From: SIG299 sp964544055
GTDB lineage: Bacteria; Bacillota; Clostridia; Lachnospirales; Lachnospiraceae
Assembly: GCA_964544055.1 (NCBI GenBank)
Contig: CAZJAA010000001.1
Coordinates: 62,001-126,000 of the forward strand
Length of the DNA: 64,000 bases
Direction of reading: 5' to 3'
The translations under genes were made by a program, and so were the position numbers. The notes under the pieces were generated by a model. That model saw only the letters and a list, made by a program, of their open reading frames with translations, had not been told where the DNA came from and searched no databases. This document shows, in pieces, positions 1-7,831 of the stretch (position 1 is its first letter; each line of letters starts with the position of its first letter).

Positions 1-86
1 GTGACCTCTGCTCCATGCTCTGCAGCTGTAATTGCTGCCATCATGCCGGAGGCTCCTCCACCGATAATCGCTGTTTTTTTTCTCAT
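1..86 (-). CDS. N-terminus of HI0933-type NAD(P)/FAD-dependent flavoprotein (partial)
   Basis: Only the first 28 codons lie in the window; the gene runs off the left edge. The N-terminus carries a dinucleotide-binding Rossmann start (IIGGGASGMMAAI) of the HI0933/YhiN/BaiN flavoprotein family. It closely resembles the start of the complete paralogue at 60073-61305 (VVGGGAAGMMAAI). The ATG at 86 is preceded by AAAGGA at a suitable distance. It follows the BofC-like gene by 34 bp and may be the last gene of the yqfC-to-bofC transcript. Precise substrate is not predictable. Confidence 0.75.
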   Translation of the reverse strand, partial: MRKKTAIIGGGASGMMAAITAAEHGAEV

Positions 87-120
87 ATTTATCCTTTCCG
101 GCTAATGAAAAATCGATGTA

Positions 121-792
121 CTAGCTCGTATAACCTTCTAAAATACTGTATAATTCCTGTGCATCCTTTACATAAAATCCCTGTTCAACCGTCTGCCGGA
201 TTTCCTCTGTCAGACGGTCTACTCGAATTTCTGTATATTCATATACGGTCTGCAAATCGCTATAATAAACAACTATAAACTCACCTTTTCTACATAAATA
301 GAATTGATTTTCTACTCTTGTCTCATCATATATTTTCCGAAGCACAATCTTATCCTGACTAAATGAAACAATTTCATAGGAAACCAATCCATTCAGAAAT
401 TCATTTATGGGCATGGATTCCATATACCCTGCCACATAAGCAGCCAGTTCTTTTCTTGTCAGACCAACCATAAAACCAGGAATTGCAAGTTCTTCTTTTT
501 CTTCTGTCTGACTTTGCAGATAACAGGTTTCAAGAATGTAGTCGGCAGTTGCACGAAGTACTTCCGTAGAAGAAATTGTTGTCTGGCTTTCTGGTTCCTT
601 GTCCAGCAGCTGCTTCAACAGATGTTCATTTTCTCCGGAATACTGCAAAATTTCATGTAACAATTTTGAATTTTGCTCTACGGCTTCTTTATTATAATGA
701 CTCAGGGCATTTTTAAAACTGATATAATAGCATAAGCCCAAAAGTGCTGATATACCGGCAAAGATAAGAGATGTATATAACATTTTTTTCAT
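121..792 (-). CDS. Membrane-anchored protein with BofC C-terminal-like domain
   Basis: The 223-residue protein has one N-terminal membrane segment (about residues 4-24) and an otherwise extracytoplasmic sequence. The last 45 residues (VYEYTEIRV ... LYSILEGYTS) resemble the BofC C-terminal domain, which in Bacillus restrains SpoIVB signalling during sigma-K activation. The family match is by eye and moderate. The start is fixed by GGAGG seven bases upstream of ATG. It lies 45 bp downstream of the SpoVB-like gene, in a block rich in sporulation genes, which supports a sporulation or envelope role. Its function in this organism is inferred only. Confidence 0.6.
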   Translation of the reverse strand: MKKMLYTSLIFAGISALLGLCYYISFKNALSHYNKEAVEQNSKLLHEILQYSGENEHLLKQLLDKEPESQTTISSTEVLRATADYILETCYLQSQTEEKEELAIPGFMVGLTRKELAAYVAGYMESMPINEFLNGLVSYEIVSFSQDKIVLRKIYDETRVENQFYLCRKGEFIVVYYSDLQTVYEYTEIRVDRLTEEIRQTVEQGFYVKDAQELYSILEGYTS

Positions 793-837
793 GGTAAACC
801 TCCTTTTTTTTAGAAGTATTTACCTGAACCTGTTTTT

Positions 838-2469
838 TTATTCTTTTAAAATGCCAATTACCAATGCAAGGCGGACAATTCTTCCGCCCATTGGAAGCTC
901 ATACAATTCTTTTTTTGTTAATGTTCCTGTCAGTATCATCAATACAAAGTAAATAATGACAGCAAAGAAAATGGCTATAATCAGGCTAATCAGTGCACTC
1001 TTTGACAATACATACAGTCCTTTATAAGAAAAATATGTGATTACTGCCATAATGCCGGAACAAACGGATGGCATGACAAATGTACGGATTACTTCCTGAT
1101 GATATCCGATGGCATTACGGATTCGTAACCAGTTAAGCATGCTCACCACCAGTGGGAATATGGTATGTCCTACAATCAGGGCATATACTGTCATATTACA
1201 GAACGATAATAAAATATAATCAATAATTACATAGATGACAATACCGATTCCGGCATGCAGCACCGGGTAGCGCATCAAATTTAATCCCTGCAGTACATTG
1301 CTCGTTGTTGTAGAATAGGCATACAACACAATGGCAGCGGAGCCAAGCTGCATCAAAAGCGATGTCATATTCGTTGTGTCATTGAATAATACGAGCATAA
1401 TCGGCTTTGCAAGTACAGCAAGTCCAAAAGCACATGGAATGGCAATCAACATATTAAATTTAACTGCCTGCGCTGTTTTTTCATATAGCAATGGATATTT
1501 TTTTTCTGTATATGCTCTTACAATATTGGGAACCACCGCTACACCAATTGCAGATGCAATAGAAAGCGGCAGATTCGCCAGCAAACGGTATTTGCTTGAA
1601 TAACGTCCCCATAAAATAAGCCTTGTTTCCTCTGTATAGCCTTTGGCATCCAGTACTTTGTTTAAAAGTACACTGTCTAACATTCCGCTGACGGAATACA
1701 GTGTCTGGTTTATAATAATAGGAAAAATCGTTATCAGTACAAACGCAAATAAGGTCCGGTAACTCTCCTGCTTTGCTCCTGAATCCCGTCGGAACCTGCG
1801 TTTTAATACCGGATAGTACATAAAAAAGACTGCTCCAAGAAATAACAGGGAAACAAGTGCTCCAATAAACGTTCCAAATGTTCCTCCTGCAGCTCCGTAT
1901 GCTACCTGGAATTCTGATGCTTTGTATATTTTCATAAAGATAATGGCGGCAGCAAGTCCGACTACAACGTGGAAAAACTGTTCCAAAAGCTGTGAAATCG
2001 CCGTAGGAAGCATTGTATTTTTTCCCTGAAAATAGCCGCGAAGCACACCCATAATTGCAAATACAAATATTGTCGGAGAGAGATATTTGAGTGGAATAGC
2101 ACTGGATTTTGATTTAAATAATGCCACGGAAAAATAATCTGCTCCAAAAAATGTAACCAGGGCTGCAAGCAATCCTGCCGTCGCTGCAAAAACCATGGCT
2201 GTTTTTAAAACCCGGTAGGAATTGATATACTCCTTCTTACTTTCTCTTGCAGAAACAAGCTTGGAAACTGCAATCGGAATACTGTAAGTAGACAGAAGTA
2301 AAGCCAGATTATAAATTTCATAAGCATTGGAATAGGCACCAATTCCTTCATCACCAATAATTCTTGTCAGCGGAACTCGAAATGCAATACCCATAATTCT
2401 TGTTAAAATGGATGCTGCGGCAAGTATGCTCCCCTGGATATAAAAACTGTTTTTCTTTTTATCGCCCAT
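838..2469 (-). CDS. spoVB: SpoVB/MurJ-like MOP-superfamily lipid flippase
   Basis: This 543-residue polytopic protein opens with the family-typical stretch SILAAASILTRIMGIAFRVP and has about 14 hydrophobic segments, the length and layout of the SpoVB/MurJ/polysaccharide-transporter group of MOP flippases. These move undecaprenyl-linked precursors across the membrane; SpoVB acts in spore cortex synthesis. Position next to ybeY and a BofC-like gene, in a sporulation block, favours SpoVB over the vegetative MurJ, but the two cannot be separated from sequence alone. The ATG lies about eight bases after GAGG, 13 bp past the ybeY stop, so the two are probably co-transcribed. Confidence 0.8.
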   Translation of the reverse strand: MGDKKKNSFYIQGSILAAASILTRIMGIAFRVPLTRIIGDEGIGAYSNAYEIYNLALLLSTYSIPIAVSKLVSARESKKEYINSYRVLKTAMVFAATAGLLAALVTFFGADYFSVALFKSKSSAIPLKYLSPTIFVFAIMGVLRGYFQGKNTMLPTAISQLLEQFFHVVVGLAAAIIFMKIYKASEFQVAYGAAGGTFGTFIGALVSLLFLGAVFFMYYPVLKRRFRRDSGAKQESYRTLFAFVLITIFPIIINQTLYSVSGMLDSVLLNKVLDAKGYTEETRLILWGRYSSKYRLLANLPLSIASAIGVAVVPNIVRAYTEKKYPLLYEKTAQAVKFNMLIAIPCAFGLAVLAKPIMLVLFNDTTNMTSLLMQLGSAAIVLYAYSTTTSNVLQGLNLMRYPVLHAGIGIVIYVIIDYILLSFCNMTVYALIVGHTIFPLVVSMLNWLRIRNAIGYHQEVIRTFVMPSVCSGIMAVITYFSYKGLYVLSKSALISLIIAIFFAVIIYFVLMILTGTLTKKELYELPMGGRIVRLALVIGILKE

Positions 2470-2482
2470 TTTTTTTGCCTCG

Positions 2483-2980
2483 TTATCTTAAAATATTCAA
2501 TCCTGAAAGAATTTCACGCTGCATCTGCTCCATCTGGATTCGCTCCTCTTCTTCCATATGGTCATAACCAAACAGATGAAGCATACTGTGCGCAACCAAA
2601 AAGCACAGCTCTCTCAATTCAGAGTGCCCATACTCCTTTGCCTGCTCTTTGATTTTATCGTAAGAAAGGACAATATCTCCTAATAACAGCTCCCCTGTTT
2701 CCGGGTGAAAACAGTCCTCCTGTTCTTCCTCAAGACCGTCAAAATTTCCGGGTACTTCATATTCTACCATTGGAAAGGACAATACATCGGTCGGACGGTC
2801 AATTTCACGATATTCGAGGTTCATTTCATGGATTCCGTCATTATCTGTAAACAAAACATTTATTTCTGCTTCATAAGGACAATCGACATAGTCCAATGCT
2901 GCCAAAATAACCTTTTCTATGTAATCATCTTCCGGAAAATCAAAATGCAACTCAACTTCTTTATCAATGTTTATCGTCAT
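2483..2980 (-). CDS. ybeY: Endoribonuclease YbeY (16S rRNA maturation / ribosome quality control)
   Basis: The protein has the UPF0054 signature with the zinc-binding triad HSMLHLFGYDH (H131, H135, H141 counted from the chosen start) and the conserved RxxDRPTDVLSFP stretch. YbeY is a metal-dependent single-strand endoribonuclease involved in 16S 3'-end processing. I chose the ATG at 2980, nine bases after AGGAG, giving 165 residues; an upstream TTG at 2989 sits too close to that site. It follows the degenerate HD membrane protein and precedes spoVB, which matches the usual phoH-pgpH-ybeY order in Firmicutes. Confidence 0.93.
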   Translation of the reverse strand: MTINIDKEVELHFDFPEDDYIEKVILAALDYVDCPYEAEINVLFTDNDGIHEMNLEYREIDRPTDVLSFPMVEYEVPGNFDGLEEEQEDCFHPETGELLLGDIVLSYDKIKEQAKEYGHSELRELCFLVAHSMLHLFGYDHMEEEERIQMEQMQREILSGLNILR

Positions 2981-3026
2981 GCTCTGCAACTCCTTTCTGC
3001 CCTGTTACTAATGCCATCCTGTTTTT

Positions 3027-4616
3027 TTAATTTTGCTTCGTCACAGAAGACACTCTGCGATCCTGATTTTTTAACAGGACAATCAGCTTTTCACGAAGCA
3101 AAAAGCATTCCTGCATACTAAGAGCAGTTTCATTAAACTCTCCCTGAAAAATTTTCTTGGAAACAATCGTGTCGACAATTTTTTCCACTGGAATATCATT
3201 TTTCTGCACATGACGAACAATGGAGTAATAGGAAATTACGCCATCGGTAATCAGCAACAATGCTGCTTCCTTCTGCTCAATGATATTATGATTTAACTGT
3301 TCCATCAGGTAAATCAACTGTTGTGGAAAATTGTATGCCTTTGCAATTTCTGTAGAAGAAAAATCATCATTTTCTTCTTTGATTTTTCCGATACGCCGAT
3401 ACAAACCGCCCGCTTTTGTCAATTCTGCATTCAGTCCGATTGCTTTGGCTGTTTCTGATGCCAGTTTACCGACCAGAACCGCCTGTGCATATGCTGAACG
3501 GTTCTTTGCTCTCAGCTCCAACAAAAGCTCTGACTTTTCATCACAATATGAAGTATAATCCGGTTCCTCTGCGGTTGGCTCCTCTGTTACGATTTCGCTT
3601 GCTGCAAGGTTTTCTGCGGTTTCCTGCGGCTTGTTTTCTTCTGTTGTGGCTTCGCTTGCCGCCAGGTTTTCTGCCGTTGACTCCTCTGTGGCTTCCTGCG
3701 GCCTGTTTTCCTCTATTGCTGTGATTTCTGCCGTAGAATCTTCTGCAGATGTTTCTTCTTCTGCCTGTTTTTCACTCCTTGTATCTAAAGCAGCCTGCTT
3801 TTCCGGCACTGTCTGAAACTCTGACGCAGTTTCCATCTGAACCTGTGCCATTGCTTCATCAATTTCTGCATCCTTTCTGGCAACATCCGTTGCCATCAAT
3901 TCCAGATAGGCATAATCATTTTCGATATGGTTGTCTGTTTTTGTGGAGAAGCTTTTTTGAACTCCTGTCCATTTTACAAGCAACATAGCCACAAAAATGC
4001 AGACAAGATAGGTACAAAGAATATAAAAGGTATCCAGAAGCATTCCGCTTTCCATTACCATTTTATTATGTACAACTGAACCAATCAGTATCAGACAGGC
4101 AGTCAGCACCATCATATAAAACATGGAAAGGAAGGTCTTCATTTTGGGAATTAAAAAGGCAATTACCGTCGCTATTATAAAATGAAACAAAAGCCCGTTC
4201 AACCAGCTTCCCTGCAGATAAATCGCATGAAATACAAAAAAATACAGATACAGCATTCCAATATTCCGACTGACCAATGCAGCAGCAATAATTCCGCCAA
4301 TCAGCCATATCGGCAGATTTACATAATAATCGGATAACAAAAGCAGCAAACCTGACACAAGAAAGCAAGCGGTCAATATGCCGATTTTACGGAACGTATC
4401 ATAAATTTCATAACGTTCTGCAAAAAAACAAAGCACCATTACTGCCAGAAGAATACCGGCAAACAAAAAATAACGTTTGTTCCATGTGTTTTCAAGAATT
4501 ACAGCATTGGAAAAATATGCAATTCCTGCTGTCATCAAAAACAGAAGCACCATATGCGCTGCATACTTTGCAGTTATTTTATTTTTTAAAATAATCTCTT
4601 TTCCTTTTTGTATCAT
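3027..4616 (-). CDS. PgpH-like 7TM protein with degenerate HD domain
   Basis: The 529-residue protein has seven or eight membrane segments in residues 15-215, an acidic low-complexity linker (about 220-355) and a C-terminal region that aligns with the HD domain of PgpH/YqfF cyclic-di-AMP phosphodiesterases. It occupies the slot between phoH and ybeY where pgpH normally lies. The hallmark residues look lost: the first metal His is replaced (AYAQAV, Q378), the HD pair reads RR (LYRRIGKI, R407-R408) and the HH motif reads NH (LNHN, near 442). The large extracellular 7TMR-HDED domain of true PgpH is absent. It is therefore probably a catalytically dead relative that could sense or bind rather than hydrolyse a nucleotide. 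Start is the ATG at 4616, 15 bp after phoH. Confidence 0.7.
   Translation of the reverse strand: MIQKGKEIILKNKITAKYAAHMVLLFLMTAGIAYFSNAVILENTWNKRYFLFAGILLAVMVLCFFAERYEIYDTFRKIGILTACFLVSGLLLLLSDYYVNLPIWLIGGIIAAALVSRNIGMLYLYFFVFHAIYLQGSWLNGLLFHFIIATVIAFLIPKMKTFLSMFYMMVLTACLILIGSVVHNKMVMESGMLLDTFYILCTYLVCIFVAMLLVKWTGVQKSFSTKTDNHIENDYAYLELMATDVARKDAEIDEAMAQVQMETASEFQTVPEKQAALDTRSEKQAEEETSAEDSTAEITAIEENRPQEATEESTAENLAASEATTEENKPQETAENLAASEIVTEEPTAEEPDYTSYCDEKSELLLELRAKNRSAYAQAVLVGKLASETAKAIGLNAELTKAGGLYRRIGKIKEENDDFSSTEIAKAYNFPQQLIYLMEQLNHNIIEQKEAALLLITDGVISYYSIVRHVQKNDIPVEKIVDTIVSKKIFQGEFNETALSMQECFLLREKLIVLLKNQDRRVSSVTKQN
3594..3714 (-). repeat. Imperfect tandem repeat in the linker of the PgpH-like gene
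   Basis: Two imperfect copies of a 57-72 bp unit encode the peptides TEEN(K/R)PQE..TAENLAASE in the acidic linker. The first copies of the shared blocks begin at 3594 and 3623, the second at 3651 and 3695. The repeat is in frame and probably arose by slippage, changing linker length without breaking the gene. Confidence 0.7.
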
Positions 4617-4631
4617 CGTTCCGTAGTTCCT

Positions 4632-5780
4632 TTATTTTTTTCTAATAATGCTGTAATATCGACTGATATTCGAATTATTTTTTTTGCCGGAAGTCTTTGT
4701 TGCCTGTTTTGCTTCTTTTTTGGACAACTCTTTTGCTTTTTTTTCCGGTGCTTCCTGCTTTACATGCACGTTTTTCTCCGGCTCCGGTTTTGAAGCTGCC
4801 CTTTTGTCTTTTTCCACTTTCGCATTTTTTGTTTCATACGCTTCATACGCCCTGACAATTTTCTGTACCAGAGGATGCCGGACAACATCTTCTCCTGTCA
4901 TGGTGGCAAAGCCGATGTCATCTACTTTCGCCAAAACCTTAAGTGCAATATCAAGCCCAGAAGCTGCTCCAGACGGCAAATCCTTCTGGGTAAGATCTCC
5001 GGTAATAATTACTTTGGAACCAAAACCAATTCTTGTTAAAAACATTTTCATCTGTGCAGGTGTCGTATTTTGCGCCTCATCCAGAATAATAAATGCATTG
5101 TCCAGTGTTCTGCCGCGCATATACGCAAGAGGTGCAACCTCAATCAGTCCTTTTTCCATATTCTTTTGAAAAGATTCCGGACCCATAATCTGATAAAGTG
5201 CGTCATAAAGCGGTCTGAGATATGGATCAACCTTGCTCTGTAAATCTCCTGGTAAAAATCCAAGTTTTTCTCCGGCTTCGATTGCCGGTCTGGTTAAAAT
5301 AATCCGGCTGACCTCGTCATTTTTAAATGCCTGAATTCCCATTGCCATGGCAAGGTAGGTTTTTCCGGTACCGGCAGGACCAATACCAAATACAATCATT
5401 TTCTTGCGGATTAAATCCACATAATTTTTCTGACCAATGGTTTTTGGCTTAATAGGCTTTCCCTGAATGGTATGACAGATTAAATCCTTGTCAATCTCAT
5501 TAATGGTGCTGACCTTATCTTCCGCAGAAAGTGCCAAAGCGTAAGTAACATTCTGTGCGGTAATGGTATTTCCACGCATGGAAAGCTTTAAAAGCTCTTC
5601 CAATACCGTTTTTGCTTTGGAAACCTTATCGGAATCTCCAAGAATTTTTAATTCATTGTCACGCGCAATCAAAGTAACATCCATGGTTTTTTCAATCATT
5701 TTTGCATGGGCATCAAATTCTCCAAACAGATTACGGATATGTTCCACCGGTATATTAAGGATTGTTTCCACTATGTTCAT
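4632..5780 (-). CDS. phoH: PhoH-family ATPase
   Basis: The 382-residue protein has an N-terminal KH-like part (about residues 1-110), a Walker A motif GPAGTGKT at 134-141 and a Walker B-like ILDEAQN further on, the PhoH-family ATPase core. PhoH proteins are linked to RNA metabolism, and the gene neighbourhood (yqfC, yqfD, ybeY) is the conserved Firmicutes one. The last ~55 residues are a Lys/Glu/Ala-rich tail beyond the usual PhoH end, likely disordered and nucleic-acid binding. The start codon lies inside yqfD: the genes overlap by 26 bases, suggesting coupled translation. Confidence 0.92.
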   Translation of the reverse strand: MNIVETILNIPVEHIRNLFGEFDAHAKMIEKTMDVTLIARDNELKILGDSDKVSKAKTVLEELLKLSMRGNTITAQNVTYALALSAEDKVSTINEIDKDLICHTIQGKPIKPKTIGQKNYVDLIRKKMIVFGIGPAGTGKTYLAMAMGIQAFKNDEVSRIILTRPAIEAGEKLGFLPGDLQSKVDPYLRPLYDALYQIMGPESFQKNMEKGLIEVAPLAYMRGRTLDNAFIILDEAQNTTPAQMKMFLTRIGFGSKVIITGDLTQKDLPSGAASGLDIALKVLAKVDDIGFATMTGEDVVRHPLVQKIVRAYEAYETKNAKVEKDKRAASKPEPEKNVHVKQEAPEKKAKELSKKEAKQATKTSGKKNNSNISRYYSIIRKK

Positions 5781-6990
5781 CTTCTATTTTCCACTCCTCA
5801 TCAAAAATTTCCTGATAGGTAATAAAATTTCCGCAGGCTGTGATGGTTCCGGTTGCTGTGCAGACTCTGCCTATTACCTCAGAAGAAAACTCTGTACTGA
5901 TAATTTTTACCCCTTGTGCTTCCCAGTCGGAAAGGAAGGCATTCCATTCCGAAATTGCCATTGCCTCTGCTTCCTCTGCTGTTCTATGTAAAGCTTCAGT
6001 TTCATAAGCCAGAATCCGATATTTCCGGAATAAAACTGGCACCTGATAGTCTTCAAACGCATAAGGGATAATATCAATACTTATTATATCATATTTCCCA
6101 TCAGAATATCTAGGTATATATGAAAATAATTTTTTATTAAATAAAAAAACTTCTATTCCGGCTCTTTTTTTTAACACATTCTTCTTCGAATATGCCATAG
6201 AACACCTGGCAGAATAAGCAAAACCGCTTTCTATATACACTGCTCCTTTTGCTGCAACTGGCTGGTTTCTTATCAGTTCTTCATAATCGCCAATCACAGG
6301 AACCACACCGGAAATCAGAATATCCCCCTTTTTTACCTCATCGCCCACCTTCACAAGCGGAACGCCGCAAAGAACCTCCATTTTTCTTACGATTCCATCC
6401 TGTGATGCCACAATATGGCACGGCTGTTTCGGTTCTTCCACCTGCTGCGGCATTGTGCTCTCATTCAGCATGACATATAAACAGCAGCCTCTTTTTTCCA
6501 CGGAAATCCAACCGATTTCATTATAATCCAGCCGTAGTCTTTTTTCAATTTCAAAGCAATCTGCCATACCTTTCGGCATGCCGCCGTAAATGCCAAGTTC
6601 TTCCGACATCACGCTAAGGAGCTGCTCCCTAGTGTGCAAAAATCCGCCGGAAACATTTATTTTCCAGATGCGTCCCGTACACTGCGTGACAATAAGCAAA
6701 AACAGTACACTTCCAATCAGTATGCCGCGTCTTTGCTTCAGGGAATACAACAAAAATGGCAGACCTCTTTTTTCTTTTATCCGGATATGGCAGCCCGTCT
6801 TTTTTAGAAATTGTTTCATTTTTTTTAATTCCCGGTAGCTGATTTTACAATACCACACAGAATTTATTGAAAAAATCTGTAATATTTCCAGTTCATTATT
6901 TTTACAAAGATTTAAAAATCTTTCTTTGGTATCCCCGCATATTTCCAGTATTAAATACCCCTGCAAAAACAAAAAACATTTTTCAAGCAT
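5755..6990 (-). CDS. yqfD: Sporulation protein YqfD
   Basis: The 411-residue protein matches YqfD: an N-terminal cytoplasmic part of ~90 residues, a membrane segment near 95-110 and a large extracytoplasmic region with the motif MPKGMADCFEIEKRLR. YqfD is produced in the mother cell under sigma-E and is needed for efficient sporulation in Bacillus; the biochemical role is unclear. It starts 4 bp after yqfC and overlaps phoH at its 3' end, so yqfC-yqfD-phoH form one tight operon. Confidence 0.88.
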   Translation of the reverse strand: MLEKCFLFLQGYLILEICGDTKERFLNLCKNNELEILQIFSINSVWYCKISYRELKKMKQFLKKTGCHIRIKEKRGLPFLLYSLKQRRGILIGSVLFLLIVTQCTGRIWKINVSGGFLHTREQLLSVMSEELGIYGGMPKGMADCFEIEKRLRLDYNEIGWISVEKRGCCLYVMLNESTMPQQVEEPKQPCHIVASQDGIVRKMEVLCGVPLVKVGDEVKKGDILISGVVPVIGDYEELIRNQPVAAKGAVYIESGFAYSARCSMAYSKKNVLKKRAGIEVFLFNKKLFSYIPRYSDGKYDIISIDIIPYAFEDYQVPVLFRKYRILAYETEALHRTAEEAEAMAISEWNAFLSDWEAQGVKIISTEFSSEVIGRVCTATGTITACGNFITYQEIFDEEWKIEDEHSGNNP

Positions 6991-6994
6991 TCTG

Positions 6995-7357
6995 TCACCC
7001 CGGATTAAATGAAATATTCAAAATATTTCCGATAATTTTTATTTCATCTTTTCTTAGTACCTCAATCAGAAGATGTGTTCCTGAAATAACAATATGCCTG
7101 CGACCGGAAGAAAGCTTCACACACTCTGTAGAATACTCTTCAATTGCCTTATAATTACATACCCGGATGCAATGATTTCCTGCCATGGATAACATTGCCT
7201 GGCCTGCAATCACATCCTTTGGTATGGAGAGGTTTCCACTGACACGTTCTAAAAATTGTTCATATTCTTTTTTTCGGTCTGCCTCTGTCGCTTTAATATA
7301 TTCATAAAATGGCTGAAGCTCTTTCTTATGCTTTTTATGCCGGGATGAAACCCTCAT
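6995..7357 (-). CDS. yqfC: YqfC/YabP-family sporulation protein
   Basis: The C-terminal 70 residues (IPKDVIAG ... ISGTHLLIEVL) match the YabP/YqfC family of small mother-cell sporulation proteins, which pair genetically with yqfD as here. I chose the ATG at 7357 because GGAGGGG lies eight bases upstream; this gives 120 residues with a basic N-terminus, whereas the frame stays open further upstream without a ribosome binding site. It follows the rpsU terminator, so it should start its own transcript, but I could not define a sporulation promoter with confidence. Confidence 0.85.
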   Translation of the reverse strand: MRVSSRHKKHKKELQPFYEYIKATEADRKKEYEQFLERVSGNLSIPKDVIAGQAMLSMAGNHCIRVCNYKAIEEYSTECVKLSSGRRHIVISGTHLLIEVLRKDEIKIIGNILNISFNPG

Positions 7358-7482
7358 GCAGCATCCCCTCCAGCAGTTATCTTTATAATATATGCCGGAA
7401 GCATTGATATATTTCTTCTGTTTGTTACAAATCCCCGGATGGGGCTGACATGTTTTCACCTTTTTCTGCTGCCTTTTTTAGG

Positions 7483-7517
7483 GAAAAGAAAAACCCTTGG
7501 TTAAAAACCAAGGGTTT
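7483..7517 (-). terminator. Rho-independent terminator of rpsU
   Basis: On the minus strand a perfect 12-bp stem (AAACCCTTGGTT / AACCAAGGGTTT, 3-base loop) is followed by TTCTTTTC. It lies 12 bp past the rpsU stop codon and separates rpsU from yqfC. Confidence 0.85.
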
Positions 7518-7528
7518 CATGCACAAAA

Positions 7529-7702
7529 TTAGTATTTACGCTTACGAGCAGCCTCAGACTTTTTCTTACGCTTAACGCTTGGCTTTTCGTAATGCTCACG
7601 CTTACGAATCTCCTGCTGGATGCCTGCCTTCGCACAGTTTCTCTTGAATCTGCGGAGAGCACTGTCTAAAGATTCGCCGTCTTTTACGATAACATTTGAC
7701 AT
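7529..7702 (-). CDS. rpsU: 30S ribosomal protein S21
   Basis: The 57-residue, very basic product starts MSNVIVKDGESLDSALRRFK and has the Lys/Arg-rich C-terminus ending ARKRKY, the S21 signature. S21 is a small-subunit protein important for initiation. The ATG is preceded by GGGAGG. A sigma-A promoter lies upstream (7777-7804) and a strong terminator directly downstream, so it is likely transcribed alone. The neighbourhood next to yqfC-yqfD-phoH is common in Firmicutes. Confidence 0.96.
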   Translation of the reverse strand: MSNVIVKDGESLDSALRRFKRNCAKAGIQQEIRKREHYEKPSVKRKKKSEAARKRKY

Positions 7703-7776
7703 TGTCTCACCTAACCTCCCTCCAGTTGTGTATTGTGCCTATACAACTGTTTGGGTATTTTTAAAGCACTATGAAG

Positions 7777-7804
7777 ATTATACCATAATTTTCGTATTCG
7801 TCAA
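7777..7804 (-). promoter_or_regulatory. Sigma-A promoter of rpsU
   Basis: On the minus strand TTGACG is followed after 16 bp by TATAAT, about 75 bp upstream of the rpsU start codon. Confidence 0.75.
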
Positions 7805-7831
7805 CTACTTTTTTTAATTTTGTTATACTTT

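Noticed and set aside
3331..3988. Several plus-strand open frames opposite the PgpH-like gene
   Set aside because: They are antisense to a gene with clear membrane and domain structure, and arise from the GAA/GCA-rich repeats of the linker.
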